A DNA stretch of 64,000 nt, taken from Shimia thalassica. Its GTDB lineage: Bacteria; Pseudomonadota; Alphaproteobacteria; Rhodobacterales; Rhodobacteraceae. The DNA is taken from NCBI RefSeq assembly GCF_001458215.1, contig NZ_CYTW01000001.1, positions 1,550,001-1,614,000 on the forward strand, in the 5' to 3' direction. Under the pieces are notes generated by a model. It was not told where the DNA came from and did not search any database. It saw only the letters and a list, made by a program, of their open reading frames with translations. The position numbers were made by a program, and so were the translations under genes. Positions within the stretch are counted from its first letter, which is position 1; each line of letters opens with the position of its first letter. Shown piece by piece: positions 34,601-42,771 of this stretch.

Positions 34601-34778
34601 GTGACCTGTTTCGCCACCAGCCTAGCAGATTGAAGGGACATGAGCGGTGAAAACGAAGGCAATTGCTTATATTTGTTCGGCTGTAATGCACAGCACATGC
34701 GCGTGATCGCGCTGTTACATGGCTGGAAATTCCACGCGGCAATATTCATACTAATTTAAAGAAATCGTGCGAGGGGTT

Positions 34779-34807
34779 CTTGAAACCCTGTTAGCGCCAA
34801 CCTATCT
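34779..34807 (+). promoter_or_regulatory. Candidate heat-shock (sigma-32) promoter of rpoH
   Basis: CTTGAAA at 34779-34785 and CCTATCT at 34801-34807, 15 bases apart, resemble the RpoH consensus; the same bases read TTGAAA-N17-TATCTG for the vegetative sigma factor. The start codon of rpoH is 39 bases downstream. Confidence 0.55.
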
Positions 34808-34846
34808 GAATGTTAATCCTGATAACATTATAAGGGGGGACATGAT

Positions 34847-35743
34847 ATGAGTAACTATGCAAATTTGCCGGCCCCAACACCGGAAGGCGGACTGAACCGC
34901 TATATGCAGGAAATCCGTAAGTTCCCGTTGTTGGAACCGGAAGAGGAATACATGCTGGCCAAAGCCTGGGTCGAGAAAGAAGACACGGCTGCTGCGCATA
35001 AGATGGTTACCTCCCACCTGCGGCTCGCTGCGAAAATCGCCATGGGTTATCGTGGCTACGGCTTGCCGCAGGCTGAGGTCATCTCTGAAGCCAACGTCGG
35101 TCTGATGCAGGCGGTCAAACGGTTTGATCCCGAAAAGGGGTTCCGTCTCGCGACCTATGCCATGTGGTGGATCCGTGCCTCGATTCAGGAATATGTCCTG
35201 CGGTCGTGGTCGATGGTCAAGCTGGGCACAACGTCGGCACAGAAAAAGCTGTTCTTTAACCTTCGCAAGGCCAAGGCCCGTATTGGTGCGCTGGAAGATG
35301 GTGATCTGCGTCCCGAGAACGTCAAACGGATCGCAACCGATCTGGGCGTGACAGAAACCGAGGTCATCTCGATGAACCGTCGCCTGAGTGGCGGGGATGC
35401 GTCGCTGAATGCGCAGGTCGGCTCTGAAGGTGAAGGCACCATGGAGTGGCAGGACTGGCTGGAAGATGAAGATGCCAATCAGGCTGCGGACTATGAAGCC
35501 AAGGACGAGTTGGAAGCGCGTCGCGAACTGTTGGCCGAGGCGATGGATGTTTTGAACGATCGCGAGAAAGACATCCTTGTCCAGCGCCGTCTGTCTGAAA
35601 AGGCCGTGACGCTCGAAGATCTCAGCTCGCAATACAGCGTGAGCCGCGAACGCATCCGTCAGATCGAGGTGCGTGCCTTTGAAAAGCTGCAAAAACGCAT
35701 GCGCGCGTTGGCTGCCGAAAAGGGCATGTTGGCCTCTGCCTGA
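34847..35743 (+). CDS. rpoH: RNA polymerase heat-shock sigma factor RpoH
   Basis: A 298-residue sigma-32. Region 2 contains GLPQAEVISEANVGLMQAVKRF and FRLATYAMWWIRASIQEYVLRSW; the diagnostic RpoH box is QKKLFFNLR (residues 132-140); region 4.2 is [20 protein letters not shown]. Length and box match the RpoH-I type of Rhodobacterales, which often have a second paralogue. AAGGGGGG precedes the ATG, and the promoter resembles an RpoH target, suggesting self-activation. Confidence 0.95.
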   Translation: MSNYANLPAPTPEGGLNRYMQEIRKFPLLEPEEEYMLAKAWVEKEDTAAAHKMVTSHLRLAAKIAMGYRGYGLPQAEVISEANVGLMQAVKRFDPEKGFRLATYAMWWIRASIQEYVLRSWSMVKLGTTSAQKKLFFNLRKAKARIGALEDGDLRPENVKRIATDLGVTETEVISMNRRLSGGDASLNAQVGSEGEGTMEWQDWLEDEDANQAADYEAKDELEARRELLAEAMDVLNDREKDILVQRRLSEKAVTLEDLSSQYSVSRERIRQIEVRAFEKLQKRMRALAAEKGMLASA

Positions 35744-35760
35744 TCCGCATGACCGGAACG

Positions 35761-35797
35761 AAAAAGCCCCGCCTTTCCCGAAAGGTGGGGCTTTTTG
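35761..35797. terminator. Bidirectional intrinsic terminator
   Basis: AAAAAGCCCCGCCTTTC pairs with GAAAGGTGGGGCTTTTT (one G-T pair) around a tiny CC loop, giving T-runs on both strands. It lies 18 bases after rpoH and 23 bases before the end of the convergent dipeptidase gene. Confidence 0.9.
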
Positions 35798-35819
35798 TTT
35801 GGCGTGAGCAGACTTTTGT

Positions 35820-36992
35820 CTACTGCAACCGGTCCCGCAGAACGCGCACCAGATTTTCACCCATGACTTTGCGGATTTGAGCTTCTGAGAGGCCGGCATC
35901 CATCAATGCCTGCGTCAGCGCAGAGAGTTCCGACGTGTCAAAAGAGGTGCCCACCGACCCGTCAAAGTCTGACCCCAGGGACACGTGGTTTTCACCGACA
36001 ACATCGATGGCGACCTTGATCGTTTTGGCGACACCTGCGGGGCTGTCATCACAGGTTACATCCGCCCAATAGCCGATGCCGATAACGCCTCCGGTGTTGG
36101 CGATGGCTTGCATCAGGTCATCTTCGAAATTCCGTTTCACCTGACAGTTCGAATAGATCCCCGTGTGGCTCACGATGAGGGGCATATCTGTCATCGCCAG
36201 AACATCACGTGCCACTTGCGGGCTTGAGTGGGCCAGATCAAGAACAAGATCACGCTCGGAAATGGCCTGAACAACGGACCGTCCAAAATCGGTCAAACCC
36301 TTGTTCCCGATGCCGTGCAAAGACCCGCCCAGATCGTTGTCAAAAAAGTGCTGCAGACCAATCACGCGATACCCTGCATCCTGAAGCCCCTGAAGGTTGT
36401 CCAGATTACCCTCCAGCGGGTGGGCGCCTTCGATGCCCAGCATGCCCCCGACAACCGTTTTTCCGGCGGCGCGATCTGCCAGAACACTTTCCAGTTCGGC
36501 GCGGGTGCGGATGATGCGCAGACGACCGTCAGCGTTTTCCTCGGCCTCGTGAAGGCGCGCGGCCTGATAGCGGGCGCGCTCGTAAAGCGAGCTCCACGTG
36601 TCGACCGGCCAAAGCTGTCCCATCGCCAGCAGGGTGATGTTATCCATCGCTTCGGAACTGTTTTCTTCATAATTCTGGCCAGCGGGTGATTTGGTTACGG
36701 CGGTAAACACCTGCAGGGCGACGTTGCCCTCGATCAGGCGGGGCAGGTCGACCTGACCGCGATCAGCCCGATCCAGCGGGTCGCGCTTCCACAAAAGCGT
36801 ATCCGCATGCCAGTCCCCGACAAGCATATCAGCATGCAGTGCGGCCGCTTCGGGCGAGACGTCATAGGGGGCGTGCTCGGCCACCGTATTGCGCCCCTTT
36901 TCCAGATACCCAGGGGCAAAGATCAGGAACCCGACGATTGCAATGATCACAAGCAAGAGCAGCCGCCCCAGCCATTTTCCGAGTGTACGCAT
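35820..36992 (-). CDS. Membrane dipeptidase (M19 family)
   Basis: A 390-residue renal-dipeptidase-like zinc peptidase. A TM anchor at residues about 8-27 (LGRLLLLVIIAIVGFLIFAP) is followed by the catalytic domain with WHADTL (H62, D64), GIEGAHPLEGNLDNL, HSSPQV, SHTGIY and LGSDFDGSVGTSF. The active site should face the periplasm. ATG 36992 follows GGGAGACAT and is preferred over a GTG-type extension upstream. Substrate could be D,L-dipeptides; unknown. Confidence 0.88.
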   Translation of the reverse strand: MRTLGKWLGRLLLLVIIAIVGFLIFAPGYLEKGRNTVAEHAPYDVSPEAAALHADMLVGDWHADTLLWKRDPLDRADRGQVDLPRLIEGNVALQVFTAVTKSPAGQNYEENSSEAMDNITLLAMGQLWPVDTWSSLYERARYQAARLHEAEENADGRLRIIRTRAELESVLADRAAGKTVVGGMLGIEGAHPLEGNLDNLQGLQDAGYRVIGLQHFFDNDLGGSLHGIGNKGLTDFGRSVVQAISERDLVLDLAHSSPQVARDVLAMTDMPLIVSHTGIYSNCQVKRNFEDDLMQAIANTGGVIGIGYWADVTCDDSPAGVAKTIKVAIDVVGENHVSLGSDFDGSVGTSFDTSELSALTQALMDAGLSEAQIRKVMGENLVRVLRDRLQ

Positions 36993-37118
36993 ATGTCTCC
37001 CTCGCGTTTTTCCCAAAGAGTACCGAGGCAGGGCCTTTTGACAAAGCCTTACGTCGCGACCCCTTGCAAGCGCGCCAGCATCGTTTCAATCTGTGTGCCT
37101 TGCTGGATGGAGTGTAAC

Positions 37119-37388
37119 ATGGCTGGCGGATGGGCGCGCGATGGCGCGGTAAGTGAACAGATCGAAGCCACGATCAACGATGAACTGGCGCGGCTAAAGG
37201 CGCAGAAAGCCCCTGTCGGGGAGAGCCTGAAATACTGCGCCGAGTGTGAAGAGGAAATCCCCGAGGCCCGACGCAAGGCCGTTCCTGGGGTGAAGCTGTG
37301 CATCGACTGCATGCAGGACAAAGACGCGGCCTTCAAAGCGCGCGGGGGCATCAACCGGCGCGGATCAAAAGACAGCCAGTTGAAATGA
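37119..37388 (+). CDS. DksA/TraR-type zinc-finger protein
   Basis: An 89-residue protein with C40, C43, C61 and C64 (YCAECEEEIPEARRKAVPG..LCIDC), the C4 zinc finger of the DksA/TraR superfamily. It lacks the long coiled-coil of full DksA, resembling short YbiI-like members. The basic tail INRRGSKDSQ ends the protein. Such proteins may bind the RNA polymerase secondary channel, but short forms are poorly studied. GGAG is upstream of ATG 37119. Confidence 0.83.
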   Translation: MAGGWARDGAVSEQIEATINDELARLKAQKAPVGESLKYCAECEEEIPEARRKAVPGVKLCIDCMQDKDAAFKARGGINRRGSKDSQLK

Positions 37389-37652
37389 ATTTGGCTACGC
37401 ATCGCAAAGTTGCGCAGGCCAATCCGGATGTCGAAACTAAAAATCTCTTGTTTTTCGGACCTTTCCGGCTGGTTTCTGCCGTTTTTTATAATTCGCCCTT
37501 GCAGCTTCGCGAAACCAAGCCCATATGAGGCGGGCTAAAGTTATTCTATTTCGTCCAACTGTCTCCCGATCTTCGGCGTTCAGTCTTTCGATTCAGACCG
37601 ACCACGCCGGGCTGACGCACTTCCGCGGGCAGCAAATTCTAGGAGAGACAAC

Positions 37653-37859
37653 ATGGCCAATGGCACAGTAAAATGGTTCAACGCAACTAAAGGCTTCGGC
37701 TTCATCGCACCAGAAGGTGGAAGCAAAGATGTATTCGTACACATCTCTGCAGTTGAGCGTTCGGGCCTGACAGGTCTGGCTGACAACCAAGCGGTTACTT
37801 TCGACATCGAGCCCGGCCGTGACGGTCGCGAGTCGGCTGTTAACATCGCTCTGGCATAA
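37653..37859 (+). CDS. cspA: Cold-shock protein (CspA family)
   Basis: A 68-residue single-strand nucleic-acid-binding beta-barrel. RNP1 is KGFGFI (residues 13-18) and RNP2 is VFVHI (27-31), with KWFNATKG at the start. The Shine-Dalgarno AGGAGAG is ideal. A 264-base non-coding stretch precedes it, leaving room for the long structured leader seen in many csp genes; no specific fold was assigned. A terminator follows. Cold induction is inferred, as many CspA paralogues are constitutive. Confidence 0.93.
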   Translation: MANGTVKWFNATKGFGFIAPEGGSKDVFVHISAVERSGLTGLADNQAVTFDIEPGRDGRESAVNIALA

Positions 37860-37881
37860 GCCTTTCGAAGTCAAAAATCAG

Positions 37882-37913
37882 AAACGCGGCCCCGTTTGAG
37901 GGCCGCGTTTTTC
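37882..37913. terminator. Terminator after cspA
   Basis: AAACGCGGCCC pairs with GGGCCGCGTTT around CGTTTGA and is followed by TTTCGTTT. It can act for cspA and, read in reverse, for the convergent pepF gene. Confidence 0.9.
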
Positions 37914-37943
37914 GTTTCAGCGGTTAAAAAGTGAGCCCGAGGC

Positions 37944-39764
37944 TCACTCTTCCATCGCTTCCAGTTCGTCGATCATGTCTGAAATCATCGACAGACCCTT
38001 GTCCCAGAATTTGGGGTCAGAGGCGTCAAGGCCAAACGGCGCCAACAGTTCTTTGTGGTGCTTTGATCCGCCCGCTTTCAACATGTCGAAATACTTGTCC
38101 TCAAATCCTTCGTCGCCTTCGGCGTAAACCGCATAGAGCGCGTTCACGAGGCCGTCGCCAAACGCATAGGCGTAGACATAGAAGGGCGAGTGCACGAAGT
38201 GGGGGATATAGGCCCAGAACGTTTCGTAACCTTCCATAAAGTCAAACGCTTCACCAAGGCTTTGCGCCTGCACCGACATCCACAGAGTGTTGATATCATC
38301 GGGTGTAAGCTCGCCTTCACGACGTGCCGCGTGCAACTTGCATTCAAAGTCATAGAACGCGATCTGGCGCACAACCGTATTGATCATGTCTTCGACTTTG
38401 CCCGCCAGCAGGATCTTGCGCTGTTCTTGGGTTTCGGCCGAGTCCAGCATCTTGCGGAAGGTGAGCATTTCACCAAACACCGACGCGGTTTCGGCAAGTG
38501 TGAGCGGGGTGGACGACAGCATCTCGCCCTGTTCTGCCGCAAGAACCTGATGCACCCCATGGCCAAGCTCATGCGCGAGGGTCATCACGTCGCGTGGTTT
38601 TCCAAGGTAGTTCAGCATCACGTAAGGATGCACGTTGGTCACGGTCGGGTGGGCAAAGGCACCGGGGGCTTTTCCGGGTTTCACCGCCGCATCGATCCAG
38701 CCTTTGTCAAAGAAAGGCTCGGCCAGTTCACCCATGCGGGGATCAAACGCCGTATAGGCATCCATCACCATTTTGCGGGCTGTGGGCCAATCAACGGTTT
38801 TGGTGTCTTCCATCGGCAGGGGCGCGTTGCGGTCCCAGACCTGCATCCGATCCAGACCCAGCCATTTGCGCTTCAACTCGTAATAGCGGTGGCTCAGCTT
38901 GGGATAGGCCGCGACAACGGCGTCACGCAGGGCTTCGACCACTTCGGGTTCGACATCATTGGACAGGTGGCGACCGGTCTGCGCGGTGGGCATATTGCGC
39001 CAGCGATCCACAATTTCTTTTTCTTTCGCGGCCGTGTTGTGAACGCGGCTGAAGATCTTGATGTTTTCCTGAAAAACACGGGCCAGCTCGCGAGAGGCCA
39101 TTTCGCGTTTGCTGCGATCCTGCTCTGTCAGGTAGTTGAGCGTTGCTTCGATATTGAGCTCCTGACCTTCGATGTTGAAGGTCAGGCCGGCAATGGTTTC
39201 ATCAAACAGTCGTTCCCACGCGTCGCCAACAACACCCAAATCGTGCAGGAATTTCTCCAGCTCGTCCGAAAGCTGGTGCGGCTTCATTGCACGAATGCGG
39301 TCGAACACCGGCTTATAGCGGGCCAAGTCTGCGTTTTCTGCAAAAGCCGCGGCCAGTTGTTCATCATCCAGACGATTCAGTTCGAGCGTGAAGAACACCA
39401 GAGGTGTGGTAAAGTTTGTCAGGTCTTCCTGACAGTTCGACATGAATTGGGCGCGTTCGGCGTCCGTGGTCAGCTGATAGTACCGCAGCCCGGCATAGGA
39501 CATGATGCGCCCTGAAACCTGACTGATCTTCTCGTTGCGCAGGACGCATTCCAGAAGGCCCGTCGCATCAAGGTCAGCCAGTTTGCCTTCATAGTCGGCT
39601 GCAAAGGCGGCGCATTCCTTTTCGAGGAACGCGAGGTCAGCTTCGAGTTCCGGAGCATCTTCGCCTGTGTACAGGTCGCTCAGGTCCCACTCGGGCAGAT
39701 CGCCAAGATTGTCTGTGCCGTGGCTTGAATTGACGTCTCGAACGGGAAAGGGCAGGTCGCGCAT
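37944..39764 (-). CDS. pepF: Oligoendopeptidase F (M3 family)
   Basis: A 606-residue cytoplasmic zinc peptidase of the PepF family. The zinc motif HELGHGVHQ starts at H398, followed by the second-metal helix TPLTLAETASVFGEMLTF. N-terminal PEWDLSDLYTGEDAPELEAD is typical. No signal peptide is present. It would degrade short peptides. The gene is divergent from the FAH-family gene and convergent with cspA. Confidence 0.93.
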   Translation of the reverse strand: MRDLPFPVRDVNSSHGTDNLGDLPEWDLSDLYTGEDAPELEADLAFLEKECAAFAADYEGKLADLDATGLLECVLRNEKISQVSGRIMSYAGLRYYQLTTDAERAQFMSNCQEDLTNFTTPLVFFTLELNRLDDEQLAAAFAENADLARYKPVFDRIRAMKPHQLSDELEKFLHDLGVVGDAWERLFDETIAGLTFNIEGQELNIEATLNYLTEQDRSKREMASRELARVFQENIKIFSRVHNTAAKEKEIVDRWRNMPTAQTGRHLSNDVEPEVVEALRDAVVAAYPKLSHRYYELKRKWLGLDRMQVWDRNAPLPMEDTKTVDWPTARKMVMDAYTAFDPRMGELAEPFFDKGWIDAAVKPGKAPGAFAHPTVTNVHPYVMLNYLGKPRDVMTLAHELGHGVHQVLAAEQGEMLSSTPLTLAETASVFGEMLTFRKMLDSAETQEQRKILLAGKVEDMINTVVRQIAFYDFECKLHAARREGELTPDDINTLWMSVQAQSLGEAFDFMEGYETFWAYIPHFVHSPFYVYAYAFGDGLVNALYAVYAEGDEGFEDKYFDMLKAGGSKHHKELLAPFGLDASDPKFWDKGLSMISDMIDELEAMEE

Positions 39765-39974
39765 TTAGGGCCTCTGAGTTGTCTGATTGCTTGAGAGACA
39801 GATAGGCAGAGGGGGGGGCGGGGTGCAAGAGGTGGCTCTGTGAAAACACGGGCTCTCCATGACTTGGGGGGGCTATTTGGCAAAGTAACAATGCCACGTT
39901 GTGCCCGAGGGTTGGGCTTTCCCCCAAATTCGCGATGCTCTAATCAAGGACAACAGTTCTGCGAGGAGATCGAA

Positions 39975-40802
39975 ATGAAGTTTTTGCGTTATGGTGACAT
40001 TGGTTCCGAGAAGCCCGGGGTTCTGGATGCCGACGGCGGCATTCGGGATCTGTCGGGTGTGGTAGATGACCTGTCTGGTGATGTTCTTGGGGCGTTGCCG
40101 GATGTTGATCCCACGACGCTGCCATTGGTCGAAGGATCCCCGCGGATCGGGGCGCCGGTCGGGCATGTCGGCAAATTTCTGTGCATTGGTTTGAACTATT
40201 CGGATCATGCGGCCGAAGCGGGCATGGATCTGCCCAAAGAGCCCATTCTGTTCATGAAAGCAACCAGCGCCATTGTTGGACCCAATGATCCTGTTTACCT
40301 GCCGCGCGGATCGCAAAAAGGTGATTGGGAGGTCGAGCTGGGCGTTGTGATCGGCAAGACCGCCAAATACGTGAGCGAAGCCGAGGCGCTGGATCATGTT
40401 GCGGGGTATTGCATCGCCAATGACGTGTCTGAACGGGCCTTTCAGACCGAACGGGGCGGGCAATGGACCAAAGGCAAAAGCTGTGACGGGTTCGGACCGA
40501 TCGGGCCATGGCTGGTCACGCCCGATGAGGTGAAGGACCCCCAGAACCTTGACCTGTCGCTAAACCTGAACGGCGCACGCATGCAAACCGGTAACACGCA
40601 GTCGATGGTGTTCTCAGTGGCCCATATCATCGCTTATCTGTCGCAGATGATGACACTGCATCCCGGGGATGTGATCGCCACAGGCACGCCGCCCGGTGTT
40701 GGCATGGGGATGAAGCCGCCTGTTTATCTCAAGGCCGGCGATGTCATGGACCTCGAGATTGAAGGCTTGGGACACCAGCGCCAAGAAGTCTTTGCCGACT
40801 AA
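39975..40802 (+). CDS. Fumarylacetoacetate hydrolase family protein
   Basis: A 275-residue FAH-superfamily enzyme. The metal triad is E119, E121 (DWEVELGVVIGK) and D150 (GYCIANDVSERAFQ); FLCIGLNYSDHAAEAG, GFGPIGPWLVTPDEV and PGDVIATGTPPGVGMG are family hallmarks. The family includes hydrolases, hydratases and decarboxylases of 2-oxo acids, so substrate is open; ureidoglycolate lyase-like or acylpyruvase roles are candidates. GAGGAG precedes ATG 39975. Monocistronic. Confidence 0.88.
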   Translation: MKFLRYGDIGSEKPGVLDADGGIRDLSGVVDDLSGDVLGALPDVDPTTLPLVEGSPRIGAPVGHVGKFLCIGLNYSDHAAEAGMDLPKEPILFMKATSAIVGPNDPVYLPRGSQKGDWEVELGVVIGKTAKYVSEAEALDHVAGYCIANDVSERAFQTERGGQWTKGKSCDGFGPIGPWLVTPDEVKDPQNLDLSLNLNGARMQTGNTQSMVFSVAHIIAYLSQMMTLHPGDVIATGTPPGVGMGMKPPVYLKAGDVMDLEIEGLGHQRQEVFAD

Positions 40803-40813
40803 ATCCAAAAGAA

Positions 40814-40844
40814 AAGCCCGAAATCCGGACGGAATTTCGGGCTT
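40814..40844. terminator. Hairpin after FAH-family gene
   Basis: AAGCCCGAAAT pairs with ATTTCGGGCTT (11 bp); on the minus strand the preceding stretch supplies a TTTT run. It separates two convergent genes. Confidence 0.75.
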
Positions 40845-40866
40845 GTGACGTTTTGGTGTGTTGGTT

Positions 40867-41838
40867 TCAGGCCGAGGCGCGCTGTGCACCACCGTCGCCC
40901 AGATGCGCATCAAAGAAGGCAGCGGCGTTCGTGAAAACCCGATCACGGGTTTCGGGAACTTCCATCATGACTTCGTGTTCGCCATCTTTGACGATGTCCA
41001 AAGTGCCATTTGACCAGCCTTCCATCCGTTTGTGGATGCGGGCCGGGTCTACGATTTGCTCGCTGTCGCCCAAAAAGGTCAGGCAAGGCACATCAGGCGC
41101 AGGCATTTGCGACAGTTCCCGCATCTCGACCAGCGCTTCATGAAGCCAGTGCATTGACGGGCCTCCCAAAGCCAGATCCGGATAAGAGGTCACCTGATCC
41201 TGCATATAGCGGAACATCTCATTGTCGCGTGTCAGGGTATTGCCGTCAAACGGCTCTGCCAGAACATAGGTTTTGGATTTTGTTCCGGGGGCGAGCTTGT
41301 GTCCGATGCCCGTTTTCTTGCTGCCCCACGACATGGCCCATGCAGCGGGACGCATCAGGGACGACATCAAAATGCCCCACATAGGCGCGCTAAAGACGGC
41401 GGCGTTGACCGGCAGGCCGGACATCACGGCGCGCAGCCCGATGCATCCCCCCATCGAATGGCCGATCACGAAATAGGGCTTTGGCAGCTCAAGTTTCTCG
41501 GCCGCTTCAAGGACGGCGGCAATGTCTTTTTGATAGTCGGAAAATTCTTCGACATAGCCCGCAGCGCGATCATCGATCAGCCGATCCGCAAGCCCTTGTC
41601 CACGCCAGTCAATTGCCAGCATTGCATACCCGCGTTCGCCGAATTCACCGGCGGCGCGACCATATTTTTCGATGTATTCCGTGCGGCCGGGGAACATAAG
41701 AACTGTTCCCTTTTCATTGGCCGCACGCCAATGGGCCATACGGATTCGCACCCCGTCCGATGTCGTGAGCCAATGGGCGACTCCGGTGTCCGGTCCGTCA
41801 GCCACATCAGAATGAAACGGGGCAGGGTGCATTTCCAT
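40867..41838 (-). CDS. Alpha/beta hydrolase, lysophospholipase-like
   Basis: A 323-residue protein resembling PldB/monoglyceride-lipase-like hydrolases. The nucleophile elbow is VIGHSMGGCIGLRA, with MLAIDWRGQGLADR before it and FLGDSEQIVDPARIHKR and DGEHEVMME giving the likely acid and His. It overlaps the SCP2 gene stop by one base (TAATG at 41836-41840), indicating coupled translation. Lipid substrate is inferred. Confidence 0.85.
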   Translation of the reverse strand: MEMHPAPFHSDVADGPDTGVAHWLTTSDGVRIRMAHWRAANEKGTVLMFPGRTEYIEKYGRAAGEFGERGYAMLAIDWRGQGLADRLIDDRAAGYVEEFSDYQKDIAAVLEAAEKLELPKPYFVIGHSMGGCIGLRAVMSGLPVNAAVFSAPMWGILMSSLMRPAAWAMSWGSKKTGIGHKLAPGTKSKTYVLAEPFDGNTLTRDNEMFRYMQDQVTSYPDLALGGPSMHWLHEALVEMRELSQMPAPDVPCLTFLGDSEQIVDPARIHKRMEGWSNGTLDIVKDGEHEVMMEVPETRDRVFTNAAAFFDAHLGDGGAQRASA

Positions 41839-42128
41839 TAAGACAGAACTCCGCCCAGCTTCATGGCTTGGCCCATGTCGCCATCCACGGCCAGCTTGCC
41901 AGACATGAAGGCGGCTGTCGGGTTGGTTTCCCCTTCAAGGATCGACTGAAAGGTTTCTGCGTCTGCTGTCATGGTGACATCTGTTTCGTCGTCGCTTGCG
42001 CGGACACCTTCGGCGTCGATGACGATTGCGCCTTCACCTTCGATGACGAATTTGGCCGAGCCATCAAAGCTGTCGCCGCCAAGTTTTTCTGTCAGCGCAG
42101 TCACGGCTGCGTTTACGATATCGCTCAT
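41838..42128 (-). CDS. SCP2 sterol-binding domain protein
   Basis: A 96-residue single SCP2 domain: VNAAVTALTEKLGGDSFDGSAKFVIEG, GVRASDDETDVTMTADAETFQSILEGETNPTAAFMSGKLAVDGDMGQAMKLG read across the gene. The fold holds long-chain lipids. It is upstream of and coupled to a lysophospholipase-like gene, so a lipid-carrier plus lipase unit is possible. ATG 42128 follows GGAGGAA; the longer frame upstream is unlikely. Confidence 0.9.
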   Translation of the reverse strand: MSDIVNAAVTALTEKLGGDSFDGSAKFVIEGEGAIVIDAEGVRASDDETDVTMTADAETFQSILEGETNPTAAFMSGKLAVDGDMGQAMKLGGVLS

Positions 42129-42194
42129 TAGTGAGTTCCTCCAGTTCAGGCGCATCTGGTAATTTGAAATGCGCGCGCTAATATCATTGTTGTT

Positions 42195-42755
42195 ATGGGC
42201 ATCTTGAATAGTTTTCTCAAACCTATCGTTGCGGCAGGCATCGTGGCAACCGCATATTTGCAACCGTTAGTTGCGAATGCTGCAGATATTGATGCTCTTA
42301 TGCTTCAACTCAAGGACGCGGACCCTGCTGACGCGGCGCGGATCGCCGATGAAATTCAGCTTGAATGGAATAAATCCGGGTCGGCCAGTGCGGACTTTTT
42401 GCTAAAAAGAGGCCGAGAAGCACTGGAACGCGGAGAAGTCAGCGAAGCGATCGAACATCTTACGGCTTTGGTGGACCACGCGCCTGACTTTAGCGAAGGT
42501 TGGGTTATTCGGGCAGGGGCCTATTTCCACGCCGGGCTGCTTGGGCCCGCGATTCATGACCTCGAACAGGCCCTGCGCCTCAATCCGCAACACTTTGAAG
42601 CCATGATCGGTCTGGCCACTCTGTTTGAGATGATTGATCGCCCAAAAGACGCATATGAAGCCTACCGACAGGTCAAGGCTATACATCCCGCCCACCCCGA
42701 CGTAACAGAGGCTTTGAAGCGACTCGAGCCTCAAGCGATCGGGCAAGAACTCTAA
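42195..42755 (+). CDS. Tetratricopeptide-repeat protein
   Basis: A 186-residue exported protein. The N-terminus (FLKPIVAAGIVATAYLQPLVANA) looks like a signal peptide with cleavage near residue 29. At least two to three TPR units follow (EAIEHLTALVDHAPDFSEGW, GPAIHDLEQALRLNPQHFEA, DAYEAYRQVKAIHPAHPDV). TPRs mediate protein contacts; the partner is unknown. The gene is 16 bases before the helicase and may share its transcript. Confidence 0.8.
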   Translation: MGILNSFLKPIVAAGIVATAYLQPLVANAADIDALMLQLKDADPADAARIADEIQLEWNKSGSASADFLLKRGREALERGEVSEAIEHLTALVDHAPDFSEGWVIRAGAYFHAGLLGPAIHDLEQALRLNPQHFEAMIGLATLFEMIDRPKDAYEAYRQVKAIHPAHPDVTEALKRLEPQAIGQEL

Positions 42756-42771
42756 GCAACGGACGACTGAC

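Noticed and set aside
34741..34846. Transcription start and UP-element for rpoH beyond the listed hexamers
   Set aside because: The AT-rich sequence could hold several promoters; only the best-matching pair was reported.
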